64,000 nucleotides of DNA from contig JAXGPL010000003.1 of NCBI GenBank assembly GCA_040766985.1, positions 119,350 through 183,349 of the forward strand, read 5' to 3'. Position 1 is the stretch's first letter, and every line of letters begins with the position of its first letter. This document shows, in pieces, positions 15,453 to 23,645 of this stretch. Origin of the DNA: JAXGPL01 sp040766985. GTDB taxonomy: Bacteria > Bacillota > Sulfobacillia > JAUYEG01. The notes below the pieces were generated by a model that did not search any database, was not told the origin of the DNA, and saw nothing but the letters and a program-made list of their open reading frames with translations. The position numbers and the translations under genes were made by a program.

Positions 15453-16220
15453 GTGAATGAGAGTTTCATGTTCTGTGATATGGAAGGCACCTCGGGGATT
15501 GCCGACTGGAAGCAGGTCACGTTCTCCGACCCCGCCTCGGATCAAGGGCGCCGGCTTGCGACTCTTGACCTTAACGCCGCGGTCGAGGGGGCGGTCGCCG
15601 GTGGAGCGAGCGAGGTCGTCGCATGGGACGGCCATGGCAATTTCCCGGGCGCCCTGGACCCGGAGATTCTCCACCCGGAGTGCAGCCTGATCATGAACGC
15701 CGCGCAGGAGGGACCGGTGGGCCTCAGTGAGGACTTTGATGCCGCCATGCTGGTCGGCCTTCACGGGATGGCCGGTGCGAAGGGAGGAGTGCTGGCGCAC
15801 AGCTTCACGCGTGCCGTGGCCGGATTCTGGGTCAACGGCGTGGAGATGGGCGAGATCGGAATGAACCTCCTGACCGCGGGAGCCTATGGGCTGCCCGTGA
15901 TCTTCCTCAGCGGCGATCTGGCTGCCGTACGCGAGGTGAAGGCGCTAGTTCCGGACATCGAGTCGGTTTCCGTTAAGCAGGGTATCGAGCCCTATGGAAC
16001 CATTGTGACGTCGCCCGCCAAGGCTCGCGCTGCGATCCGCGCCGGGGCCGAACGGGCGATGGCCGGAGTTGCCACGATCAAACCGTACCGGCTGGAGCCG
16101 CCCTACCGGATGGTAACCCGCTGGCACACCGAAGAGCACGCGCGGCGTGACGCCTGCCGGCCTGGAGCCCGTCTGATCGACCCGCGCACCGTGGAGGCAG
16201 TGGTCGCCGACCTGAGATAG
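15453..16220 (+). CDS. M55-family D-aminopeptidase (DppA-like)
   Basis: About 255 aa. Metal-site motifs of DppA are present: CDMEGTSGI near the start, VVAWDGHGNFPGALDP, LVGLHGMAGAKGGVLAHSF, and MGEIGMNLLTAGAYGLPVIF. The family forms a cytoplasmic zinc decamer that cleaves D-Ala-D-Ala or other D-amino dipeptides. GTG at 15453 is chosen because it gives the normal distance to DMEG; GGAGG lies just before it. It is inserted on the plus strand between hup and mazG, with an unknown membrane protein next to it. It could feed D-amino acids to the D-aminoacylase cassette elsewhere in the window. Confidence 0.92.
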   Translation: MNESFMFCDMEGTSGIADWKQVTFSDPASDQGRRLATLDLNAAVEGAVAGGASEVVAWDGHGNFPGALDPEILHPECSLIMNAAQEGPVGLSEDFDAAMLVGLHGMAGAKGGVLAHSFTRAVAGFWVNGVEMGEIGMNLLTAGAYGLPVIFLSGDLAAVREVKALVPDIESVSVKQGIEPYGTIVTSPAKARAAIRAGAERAMAGVATIKPYRLEPPYRMVTRWHTEEHARRDACRPGARLIDPRTVEAVVADLR

Positions 16221-16721
16221 GCGTTCTGCCTGGCTGCCGGCCCTGGCCTGGACGAAGCGCTTCCTTGGACGGAGCGTCCCGCCCCATGTCCGGCGGACGG
16301 AGGACGCTTCGTTCACCGCCTAACCGGTACTCCGGGTGAAATTGCCTTAACCAGCCCTATTGACAGGTGTTCTAACACGCTTTAAAGTCCTAAACAACAA
16401 CCGCGCGCTCCGGATGGGCAATCCGGCGAATCCAGCGCGGATGAGGTGGTGAGCGTCTTGGACTGCGACGTTGGCTATTATTGCCGCCACATGAGCAATC
16501 CCCTTGCCGGACCGGCCGGAGGGATCCTGGTTTTTGTTGTCATCACTTCCGCATTCGGAGGGAGCACCTGTGTCAAGAGTGATAAGCAAGCCGGATACGT
16601 CCTCGACGCTGAACACCCGGGGGTTCACCTCGCCGCTTGATCCCCGGCGCCCTTCGCGTAATCCCATCGCCCGCCGCCAAGCCCTGCTTCGTGGAAGAGT
16701 CTCATCTCGGGGGGGCCGGAG
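16221..16721 (+). other. Intergenic region with promoter; no convincing gene
   Basis: About 500 bases. It opens with an imperfect inverted repeat built on GACGAAGCG / CGCTTCGTT around 16252-16316, possibly a weak terminator for the M55 gene. A strong promoter with a palindromic spacer lies at 16360-16388. Between the promoter and the next gene (16722) there is a 64-codon open frame at 16446-16640 that has one hydrophobic stretch, but no family likeness and no clear ribosome site. The long 5' leader (over 300 bases) could hold regulation that I cannot read. Confidence 0.5.
16360..16388 (+). promoter_or_regulatory. Promoter with palindromic operator in its spacer
   Basis: -35 TTGACA (16360-16365), 17-base spacer, -10 TAAAGT (16383-16388). 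The spacer contains the perfect inverted repeat GTGTT-CT-AACAC (16367-16378). A dimeric repressor bound there would block RNA polymerase. The next plus-strand gene is the membrane protein at 16722. Confidence 0.7.
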
Positions 16722-17564
16722 ATGAGCCGGTTGCTTCGCATGGATGTACGCATCCTGTGGGTCGTTTTGACCGTGGTGATTATGATGCCGCTCTTGAGGC
16801 CGCTGGGTCTGCCGTTGCGCATCAGCGAGCCCACGGAAAAGGCTTTCGCGGCGATCAACTCGCTTGAACCCGGTTCGGTCGTGGCCTTGTGCCTTGACAT
16901 CGCGCCTTCCAGTGAGGCCGAGAACTGGCCGCAGGCGTTAGCGGTAGCCAAGCACCTAATGGCGATGGGCCACCGCCTTCTCGTCGTCACTCTGGTCCCC
17001 GAGGGCGTGATGTACGGCGAGCGGCTGGCGCGGGACATCGCGCCCGAACTGGGCTACGCGTACGGCCGGGATATCGTGATCATGCCGTACCGAGCCGGCG
17101 GCGAAACCGCTGTTACAGCGTTTGGCACCGACCTTCGAAGCCTCTACGACGCCGACTACTACGGCACGCCGCTGTCTGAGCTGCCGATGATGCAGAAAAT
17201 ATCCGGCATCGACGACATCGCAATGGTCGTCAGCTTCGGAGCCGGTGACACGGGGCTGTGGTTTATCCGGCAAGTTGAGGCCAATTACGGGACCCCACTA
17301 GTCCATGGGACGGTCGGCCCCGGCGTCGTGATGTATCTCGTGTTCGTGGCCTCCGGCCAACTCCGGGGACTGCTTGGCGGCATGGCCGGCGCCGCGGAGT
17401 ACGAGTATCTGGCCAAGGTCCCGGGAAAGGCGTTGGCGGCCATGGATGCCCAATCGGCGGGACATGTCTACTTCATCGTGCTGATGGTTCTGGGAAACAT
17501 CGCGTTCTTTGCGGCAAAGAGAGCGCAGCAGAAAAGCAGGGCGGTCGCCGGAGAAGGGACCTAG
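16722..17564 (+). CDS. Unknown membrane protein
   Basis: 280 aa. One N-terminal membrane helix (ILWVVLTVVIMMPLL), a large central extracytoplasmic or cytoplasmic domain of about 180 residues, then two helices near the C-terminus (GPGVVMYLVFVASGQL and VYFIVLMVLGNIAFF) and a basic tail. The middle contains LDIAPSSEAENWPQALAVAK and VSFGAGDTGLWFIRQ but no motif I can name. ATG at 16722 follows GGGGGGCCGGAG. Its stop overlaps the stop of convergent mazG by four bases. Function unknown; I do not assign a family. Confidence 0.7.
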   Translation: MSRLLRMDVRILWVVLTVVIMMPLLRPLGLPLRISEPTEKAFAAINSLEPGSVVALCLDIAPSSEAENWPQALAVAKHLMAMGHRLLVVTLVPEGVMYGERLARDIAPELGYAYGRDIVIMPYRAGGETAVTAFGTDLRSLYDADYYGTPLSELPMMQKISGIDDIAMVVSFGAGDTGLWFIRQVEANYGTPLVHGTVGPGVVMYLVFVASGQLRGLLGGMAGAAEYEYLAKVPGKALAAMDAQSAGHVYFIVLMVLGNIAFFAAKRAQQKSRAVAGEGT

Positions 17565-18286
17565 GCAAACGCCTCCCGGGCTTCGGCGAGGAGCGCCGCG
17601 ATCTGGGCGTAAAGGTCTCGGCGGGCTGCCTCAAAGGCCTCTTCTGAGCCCCGGGCCGCCGCGAACGCGACATCAAGCGATGCCAGGCTCGCACGGACGG
17701 CCGCTTTGCGGAGCGGGCGCCAGGGACCGGGATCCCCTTCGCCTCCCGTGGCCGCAATCTCGTTCGCCTTGAGGGCGTCCCAGTTGCGCAGGACGTCTTC
17801 GGAGTCCTTGACCTGCCAGTCGGAGAAGACGTGCGGGTGACGGTAGAGCATCTTCCCTTCTATCGCCCCTGCTACATCGGCGAGGGTGAAGTCACCGGCC
17901 TCCGCGGCGAGGGCTGAGTGAAAGGCGATCTGCAGCAAGAGATCGCCCAGTTCGTCGACAAGCTTGCCTGGGGTTCCCCGCTCGATCGCTTCGATGACCT
18001 CGGCCGCCTCTTCAACGACATAAGGACGCAACGAGGCGTGAGTCTGCTCACGATCCCACGGGCACCCTCCCGGTGCGAGCAGGCGGACCATGATCGCCTC
18101 CAGCTTGTCCAGCGCGGTTTGGGCGACGAAACGCATTGACTCAGCAGAGTCGATCGCCTGGAGCGCGAACCCGGCCCTCGCGAGGCAAGCGGCCGTTTGG
18201 TCTGCGGCACAGGCGTGCTCCGCCAGCCTGCTTCTGATGATTGCCCGCCCAACAGGATCATCCCACGGCTGCCGGGCCGTGAGCAC
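17561..18286 (-). CDS. mazG: MazG-type nucleoside triphosphate pyrophosphohydrolase
   Basis: At least 241 aa. The MazG domain is clear: GGCPWDREQTHASLRPYVVEEAAEVIEAIE, listed by its core CPWDREQTH and EEAAEVIEAIE, then KLVDELGDLLLQIAFHS and HPHVFSD. It hydrolyses non-canonical NTPs to NMP plus PPi. In most Bacillota the N-terminus is a tetrapyrrole-methylase-like domain; here the 90 residues before MazG do not match that. GTG at 18286 is the only ordinary start, yet the same frame stays open and protein-like to about 18595 (see next entry), so the true protein is probably longer. Confidence 0.85.
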   Translation of the reverse strand: MLTARQPWDDPVGRAIIRSRLAEHACAADQTAACLARAGFALQAIDSAESMRFVAQTALDKLEAIMVRLLAPGGCPWDREQTHASLRPYVVEEAAEVIEAIERGTPGKLVDELGDLLLQIAFHSALAAEAGDFTLADVAGAIEGKMLYRHPHVFSDWQVKDSEDVLRNWDALKANEIAATGGEGDPGPWRPLRKAAVRASLASLDVAFAAARGSEEAFEAARRDLYAQIAALLAEAREAFA

Positions 18287-18595
18287 GAGTACTCGCGCCC
18301 CGTGTGCTGCCTGCTTGACGGCCGCCGCCGCCAGCGCCTCGGCCTCGTGCGTGTGCTCGTCGCTCGCGACCGGACGAGCGGACTCGATCGGAAGCGGGCG
18401 GATTGACCACGGTCTGAGCGCTGCAGCCAGTTCCGCCAGCAGCGCACGCCCGCCCAGGAAATCGTCCGCTGGGGTCAGCGCCAGGATCTCGCCGCTGATC
18501 CCACCCCGTGGGAAGGACCGGTGCGTTGCGCCCGGACGCGAAAAGCGCCGCCACAGGGCCCCAGAGCAAGATTTCGCCGGGCTTGGCAGGGGACG
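18287..18595 (-). other. In-frame, start-less upstream extension of mazG
   Basis: The mazG frame continues upstream through ISGEILALTPADDFLGGRA and EHTHEAEALAAAAVKQAAHG to a TAA next to the spoVB stop. It has normal codon use but no ATG, GTG or TTG. A plausible start with ATG (18567) exists one frame over, reading MLWGPVAALFASGRNAPVLP, and joining the frames near 18505-18515 would make one protein. A one-base indel there, or a rare start codon, are both possible. No separate gene is seen in these 309 bases. Confidence 0.5.
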
Positions 18596-18610
18596 TATGG
18601 GACAGTGGGA

Positions 18611-20218
18611 TTACCCCCTTATCAGGTGAAGGCGGCGGAGTATCCGCGCGGCAAGGGGACCGACCATGGGAACCATCTCGAGCTCGGAAGAAGTCACGCC
18701 GCCCATCAGCAAGATCAGCAGTATGTAGATCAGGCCGCCCAGGGCGATTGCCAGAACGGTCACTCGCGTGTTGCCGAGGCGTGGGGCAAGGGCGGACTTA
18801 GCGAAGAATACGGCAAGCCCCATCGCCAGAGCCCCGAGGGCGGGGATCATGCCATGGCGCATGGTTTCCAGGGACCTTCCCGTCAGGCGGGCAGCCGCCC
18901 GCGTGTTGAGATAGGCGTTGACGGCGAAGCCGAAGACTGTCGCCAGGGCGGCCCCGGCCACGCCGAGCGCTGTGCCGCTCAGGATCCACGTCAGAACGAG
19001 TTTGACGCCCGCCCCGATCATCAGGTGCTTGACCGGCAGGTCGGAACGCCCAAGCCCCTGCAGCACCGCACCGCTTGTCATCTGCACTGTCAGAAAAACC
19101 CCGCCAGGGGTCAGCCACAGGAGGGGAATGCCCGCCGCGGGCTCCCTGTACAGCAGAGCGGATATCTCCGTCGCCAGAACGGCCAGGCCGACAAATGCCG
19201 GCATGCTTACCAGAAGGTTGAGCCGCGTTGCCAGTTGCGTGCGGCTGCGCACCCAACCGGGGTGTTTGACCTGGGCCTCAGAGACGGCCGGCACCAGGCT
19301 CACGGACAACGCGGCGGTAAAGATCGTGGGCACGTAGATCAGCGGGTAGGCCATGCCCGAAAGCTGTCCGTATAGCCCCGTCGCCTCCTGGAACGTATAC
19401 CCGAGATTCTGGAGCCGGCCGGGCACGATGGCCATATCGATGAACTGCATCAACGGCATGATGATGCTCGCGAGCGAAATCGGCACGGCGACCGACATGA
19501 TTTGGCGCATAATCTCGCGCGGCGTCTCGCCGGGGTCATCCTTGGCCGCCCTGATGTTGCGCCGGAGTACTGGTTGCGCGGAGAGATAGCGCCGGACAAG
19601 GTAGGCGAGTCCGGCGACCGCACCCGTTACGGCCCCGAACACCGCGCCCGCGGCGGCCTTGTCGATTCCCCTGGAGAGAAGGGTGAGTCCCAGGCCGAAC
19701 ATGGTGATCACGCGGATGATCTGTTCGACGACCTGAGACCAGGCGGTCGGCCGCATATCCTGCAGCCCTTGAAACAGGCCGCGCAGGGCGGCCATCAGTG
19801 CGACGAGGAACAGGGCGGGCGATACGGCGAGAATCGCGAGGTACGCCCGGGGGTCGCGGACAACGTGGTCGGATATCGGCCGGGCAAGCAGGGCCAGGCC
19901 GACGGCACCCGTGAGGCCCAGTACGAGCAACAGCCGTACGGCCTGCTGAAAAACCGCCGATGCCGTACGCCAACGACCCTGCGCGACCTTCTCCGCGACG
20001 AGCTTGGAAACCGCGATGTTAATGCCGGTGGTGGATAACGCGAGCATCACAGAATAGATCGGATAGGCCATCTGATATAGCCCGATGCCCTCGTCACCCA
20101 TCACACGGGCGAGGGGGATGCGCGCAATCGCACCGAGGACGCGGGAGAAAGCCGATGAGGCCGCAAGAAGGAAGGCGCCGGTAAGGAACGAATCGCGCCG
20201 CCTACCGCCCTCGGACAT
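18611..20218 (-). CDS. spoVB: Polysaccharide/lipid flippase of the SpoVB (MATE/MurJ-like) family
   Basis: 535 aa with about 14 membrane helices. N-terminus SFLTGAFLLAASSAFSRVLGAIARIPLARVMGDEGIGLYQ (start SFLTGAFLLAASSAF) and GIGLYQMAYPIYSVMLALST are typical of SpoVB/YtgP. Such proteins flip lipid-linked cell-wall precursors; SpoVB serves the spore cortex. ATG at 20218 follows GGAG. Placement between spoVT and mazG matches Bacillus yabM (spoVB). Several paralogues exist in Bacillota, but context supports SpoVB. Confidence 0.9.
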   Translation of the reverse strand: MSEGGRRRDSFLTGAFLLAASSAFSRVLGAIARIPLARVMGDEGIGLYQMAYPIYSVMLALSTTGINIAVSKLVAEKVAQGRWRTASAVFQQAVRLLLVLGLTGAVGLALLARPISDHVVRDPRAYLAILAVSPALFLVALMAALRGLFQGLQDMRPTAWSQVVEQIIRVITMFGLGLTLLSRGIDKAAAGAVFGAVTGAVAGLAYLVRRYLSAQPVLRRNIRAAKDDPGETPREIMRQIMSVAVPISLASIIMPLMQFIDMAIVPGRLQNLGYTFQEATGLYGQLSGMAYPLIYVPTIFTAALSVSLVPAVSEAQVKHPGWVRSRTQLATRLNLLVSMPAFVGLAVLATEISALLYREPAAGIPLLWLTPGGVFLTVQMTSGAVLQGLGRSDLPVKHLMIGAGVKLVLTWILSGTALGVAGAALATVFGFAVNAYLNTRAAARLTGRSLETMRHGMIPALGALAMGLAVFFAKSALAPRLGNTRVTVLAIALGGLIYILLILLMGGVTSSELEMVPMVGPLAARILRRLHLIRG

Positions 20219-20322
20219 CCCCCATCGCTCCTCCGCTTCCTGCCTCTTCTCTAGGATACCGCCTCGGGCAGCCCCAACAGCAGACTATTTGATAGACGGG
20301 ATTATCACAACTGCCCTTTTGC

Positions 20323-20610
20323 CTAGACGGAGCGGCAAGCGAGGTAGATGTCGCGGAAAAGCTCCGCCACCTGCGTGGAGGCAACCGGTGGCTGAGCCAA
20401 GTTTCGCGTGAGCACGACAAGGATGTACTCCGGACGGTCGGAGGCGTAGACCACGCCTGCATCGTGGCGCACATCCTTGAGTTCGCCTGTCTTGTGCGCA
20501 ACGCGGGTGCCTATTGGGAAGAGGAATGGGATCCTGTCGTTCATCTGCTGGCGCGCGAGGATGCCGAGCATCTCCCTGTCGGCCTGCGGCGAGGCAGGTA
20601 CTTGGCGGGA
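20323..20610 (-). pseudogene. C-terminal remnant of a class A beta-lactamase-like serine hydrolase
   Basis: About 95 codons remain. Reading leftward: SPQADREMLGILARQQMNDR, then RVAHKTGELKDVRHDAGVVY, the KTG box of class A beta-lactamases and its following strand, and a normal C-terminus (STQVAELFRDIYLACRSV). The catalytic SxxK and SDN parts are missing: upstream there is a run of eight G/C and then stops. It is probably the decayed 3' end of a beta-lactamase or related D-Ala-hydrolase gene between spoVB and spoVT. Not functional as seen. Confidence 0.75.
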
Positions 20611-20829
20611 CCCCCCCCTTCGGAAAGGTGGAGTTAGGACCGCATGGCCGATCTGGTGACATGTCAGTTTGTGCCATCACGCTTTCGTATGTTCCCTTAC
20701 ATGGCAGGTATCGCCAGCAAGCGATTTGCGGATGGCGCGGGCCGCGGGGATGCCAACGGCCCAGCCGCTAGGCTGGGCCGTCATGTGTCGGGCCGTGGTT
20801 TCTGCCTCTGCGCTATCCGGCGGACCGGA

Positions 20830-21396
20830 TCACTGGTCCATCTGCTTTCCGAGGAAGGCGGCACCGGTTTCCGCGAGCTTCAGCTCGAGGGTGCCCATTG
20901 TGACTCCGCTCTCGCGGGAACAGAGGATGATCGCGCCGATGGGGTCGCCTGCTGAGACGATCGGAGCCACGACGGCCGTGGTATAGCGGCCCTCGCCTTC
21001 GTCCTCGTCCGCCAGCAACGTCTGCCTGACATATTTGCCTTCGCCACTGCGCTCGAATATGGCTGCGCGGCGGCTCTCCATGACTTCCTCGACATCTTCG
21101 CTGACCTGTTTGTTCATGAACTCCTTTTTGGACGAACCGGACACCGCAATGATCTGGTCGCGGTCGGCTATGAGAACGATATGGGGTACCGAGTCGTGCA
21201 ACGAATCCGCGTACTCGGTAGCGAAATCGCCCAGTTCGCCAATTGGAGAGTACTTCTTGAGTATGACCTCGCCGTCACGGTCGACAAAGATTTCGAGTGG
21301 GTCACCCTCGCGAATCCTCATCGTGCGGCGAATCTCCTTGGGAATAACGACGCGCCCAAGGTCGTCGATGCGTCTTACGATACCTGTCGCCTTCAC
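20830..21396 (-). CDS. spoVT: Stage V sporulation protein T, transcription regulator
   Basis: 188 aa. Residues 1-50 form the AbrB-type swapped-hairpin DNA-binding domain (MKATGIVRRIDDLGRVVIPK, EIRRTMRIREGDPLEIFVDR). Residues 60-185 form a GAF domain (IVLIADRDQIIAVSGSSKKE, ATAVVAPIVSAGDPIGAIIL-like strand). It regulates forespore genes. GTG at 21396 follows AGGAGGG; upstream in-frame starts lack support. A GAATA-18-TATATTA element at 21477-21506 looks like a sigma-F/G promoter, matching known forespore expression of spoVT. It lies between mfd and spoVB as in Bacillus, with an ABC cluster inserted on the mfd side. Confidence 0.95.
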   Translation of the reverse strand: MKATGIVRRIDDLGRVVIPKEIRRTMRIREGDPLEIFVDRDGEVILKKYSPIGELGDFATEYADSLHDSVPHIVLIADRDQIIAVSGSSKKEFMNKQVSEDVEEVMESRRAAIFERSGEGKYVRQTLLADEDEGEGRYTTAVVAPIVSAGDPIGAIILCSRESGVTMGTLELKLAETGAAFLGKQMDQ

Positions 21397-21476
21397 TTTA
21401 CGACCCTCCTCTGAAAGGAAGTCTGCACAAGCTTTGGCATGGTCTATGCGGCAGTACAGCGCGTTGAGGCCACTCA

Positions 21477-21506
21477 TAATATATAGCTCGGCAGCCAGGT
21501 TTATTC
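21477..21506 (-). promoter_or_regulatory. Sigma-F/G-like forespore promoter of spoVT
   Basis: Reading leftward: GAATA (21502-21506), 18-base spacer, TATATTA (21477-21483). The sigma-G consensus is GNATR-18-CATNNTA, so only the first base of the -10 differs. It lies 80 bases before the spoVT start. Spacing is exact, and spoVT is sigma-G-dependent in Bacillus. Confidence 0.65.
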
Positions 21507-21681
21507 TGGCCTGGAAGCCTCCAACCAACCAAAGGCCCTGCTAGAATGGACAGGCTCGCCGGCTCCAGGCCGCTGGACGGCAAGCGCGGGTCCTGGCGCC
21601 GGCATGTCGCAACCCCTGGTTCTCCACACGGCATTGAGATGCCGGAACCGCACGGCGCGAAAAGCACTCACCTCCGGCTAT

Positions 21682-21727
21682 TGCACTACACGCTTTAGGT
21701 GTGGATAATATTAATGCGTCGCATTAT
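21682..21727 (+). promoter_or_regulatory. Promoter plus palindromic operator of the ABC-2 cluster
   Basis: -35 TTGCAC (21682-21687), 17-base spacer, -10 GATAAT (21705-21710). Directly after the -10 lies a perfect palindrome TAATGCG-T-CGCATTA (21713-21727), covering the likely transcription start. This is a classic repressor position. The regulator is not next to it. Confidence 0.75.
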
Positions 21728-21751
21728 AAATCTTAAGGTTGGTGTTCGGTA

Positions 21752-22740
21752 ATGAGCATACCGGTCGTTGTCCTCGAGCACTTGCGCAAGGAGTTCACAC
21801 AGAGGGGCGCCGCCCGCAAGGCCAACCCTGCCCCGTTCGTCGCCGTCGACGACGTCAGCTTCACGATTCCCCAGGGCGAGATATTCGGACTCCTTGGCCC
21901 CAACGGCGCCGGTAAGACCACCACCATCAAGATGATCTCGACGCTTCTGCGGCCGACTTCCGGCATGGTGATGGTCGCAGGAGTCGACGTGGTCAGGCAG
22001 CCAACCAGGGCTCTGCGCCACATCGGTACGGTATTGACGGGCGAGAGGTCGGTCTACTGGAAGCTGACCGGCCGTGAGAATCTTGAGTATTTTGCCGCCC
22101 TGTGCGGGATGCCCCCCAAGCTTGCGCGCCAGCGCGTCGCCGCACTCCTAGAGCGCTTCGCCCTTACCAAGCGCGCCGACGAGTTGGTCGAGAGGTACTC
22201 GACGGGTATGCGCCAGCGGATATGCCTTTCCAAGGCGTTGCTCGCCGAGCCCACGGTGCTCATCCTCGACGAACCGACGGCCGGTCTGGACCCCCAATCG
22301 GCCCGCAACCTGCGCGAGATGATCGTTGAGATCCGCGGTGAGGGACGCACCGTCCTCCTCACCACTCACTACATGGAGGAAGCCGACCAGCTCTGCGACC
22401 GGATCGGCGTTGTCGACCACGGCAAGATCATCGCTCTCGACACGCCGGCGGCGCTAAAGGACCGGCTGGACATGGAGAAACTGCTCCTCGCTGAACTTGA
22501 AGACTGGCGCGAGGAGTGGGGACAACGCCTTGTTGAAAACGGAGCCACGCACTATACGGCCGATTTTGAAGAGGCGACGCGTCATTGGCAACTAACCGTG
22601 CATCTCGACGGCCGCCTCGGCCCTGGACAGGCAATGGCGATGCTAGTCAGCAACGGCGTGGCGGTAACCCGGTTCGCGCTCAAGAGCCCTAGCCTTGAGG
22701 ACGTCTTTATCAGCCTCACAGGCAAGTCACTGGGGAGTAA
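21752..22740 (+). CDS. ABC-2 transporter ATP-binding protein, probable one-base frame error at its end
   Basis: About 330 aa. Walker A GPNGAGKTTT, signature YSTGMRQRICLSKALL, Walker B VLILDEPTAGLD, H-loop TTHYMEEADQLCD, C-terminal domain ending SLEDVFISLTGKSLG. As read, the frame has no stop there and runs to 23230 through the permease gene. One more G in the run at 22734-22737 would give ...SLGE and TAA at 22738-22740, two bases before the permease ATG. I therefore end the gene at 22740. It energises the two permeases downstream; DrrA/NatA-like export is likely, substrate unknown. Confidence 0.85.
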
Positions 22741-22742
22741 CC

Positions 22743-23624
22743 ATGATTGCCAACGAGCTTGTTGCGGCATCGACCACAAACCCTGTCTTCCAGCAGATCC
22801 GTCCGAGTATCCTCAGGGCGAGTCTGGCAGTAGCAAGGCGGCAGATCAGGATCCATCTCCGCTATCCGGGATGGTTCCTCGTGCAACTGGTCTGGCCGGT
22901 GATGATCCCAATGAACTACGTATTCGCCGCCCGGGCCCTCGCGGGCCAGGACGGCTCCGGCCTTGCGACCTTCGCCAAATTTGCCGGCACATCCGAGTAC
23001 GTGGGCTACCTCGTGATCGGCACGACTTTCTGGATGTGGTTCAACTGGATGCTGTGGGGTCTCGGCACCGCATTCCGGACCGAGCAGTTGCGGGGAACCC
23101 TCGAGTCGAACTGGCTCGCCCCTCTGCCCAAGGTCTACATGGCTCTCGGATCCTTTCTCGGCGAAGCGGCGTTGGGACTGATTGTCGTAGTCATGTCGAC
23201 GGTTTCGGCAACGCTGGTCTATCGGATTAACCTGGCTGGCAACCTGGGTCTGTTCGCGCTGGTCGTTCTCTGCTCGACGGTTTCCGTATACGGGTTCGGC
23301 CTGATCTTCGCTAGCCTGGTTCTCGCGGCCAAAGAGTCCAACTCGTTCGTGTTCCTGGCCCGCGGACTGATGACCATCCTCTGCGGCGTCAGCTACCCGG
23401 TCTCGGTATTGCCGGCGAGCATGCAGGCTGTAACGGAGTACATCCCGATGACCCACTCCATCCGTGCCGTCCGCGAAGTGGTCGCAGGAGGCTCGCCTGG
23501 TCAATCGCACCCGGAAATCGTGTTCCTGCTCGTCAGCGGGGCGGCGTTGTTGGCGCTTGGCCTGCTGACGCTTCGAGATCGTCCAGCGCCGCATGCTGAA
23601 CGCCGGCTCGCTTGTCGCTATTAA
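22743..23624 (+). CDS. ABC-2 type permease, first
   Basis: 293 aa, six membrane helices. Pattern matches ABC-2 permeases of the DrrB type: cytoplasmic start RRQIRIHLRYPGWFLVQLVW, then LRGTLESNWLAPLPKVYMAL (the conserved R/K-GTLE...L-P loop), and PVSVLPASMQAVTEYIPMTH near the end. ATG at 22743 lies two bases after the inferred ATPase stop. It probably pairs with the second permease (23646) as a heterodimer, since both share the LESNWL loop. Confidence 0.9.
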   Translation: MIANELVAASTTNPVFQQIRPSILRASLAVARRQIRIHLRYPGWFLVQLVWPVMIPMNYVFAARALAGQDGSGLATFAKFAGTSEYVGYLVIGTTFWMWFNWMLWGLGTAFRTEQLRGTLESNWLAPLPKVYMALGSFLGEAALGLIVVVMSTVSATLVYRINLAGNLGLFALVVLCSTVSVYGFGLIFASLVLAAKESNSFVFLARGLMTILCGVSYPVSVLPASMQAVTEYIPMTHSIRAVREVVAGGSPGQSHPEIVFLLVSGAALLALGLLTLRDRPAPHAERRLACRY

Positions 23625-23645
23625 GTTACGGAGGGGATCCTGACC

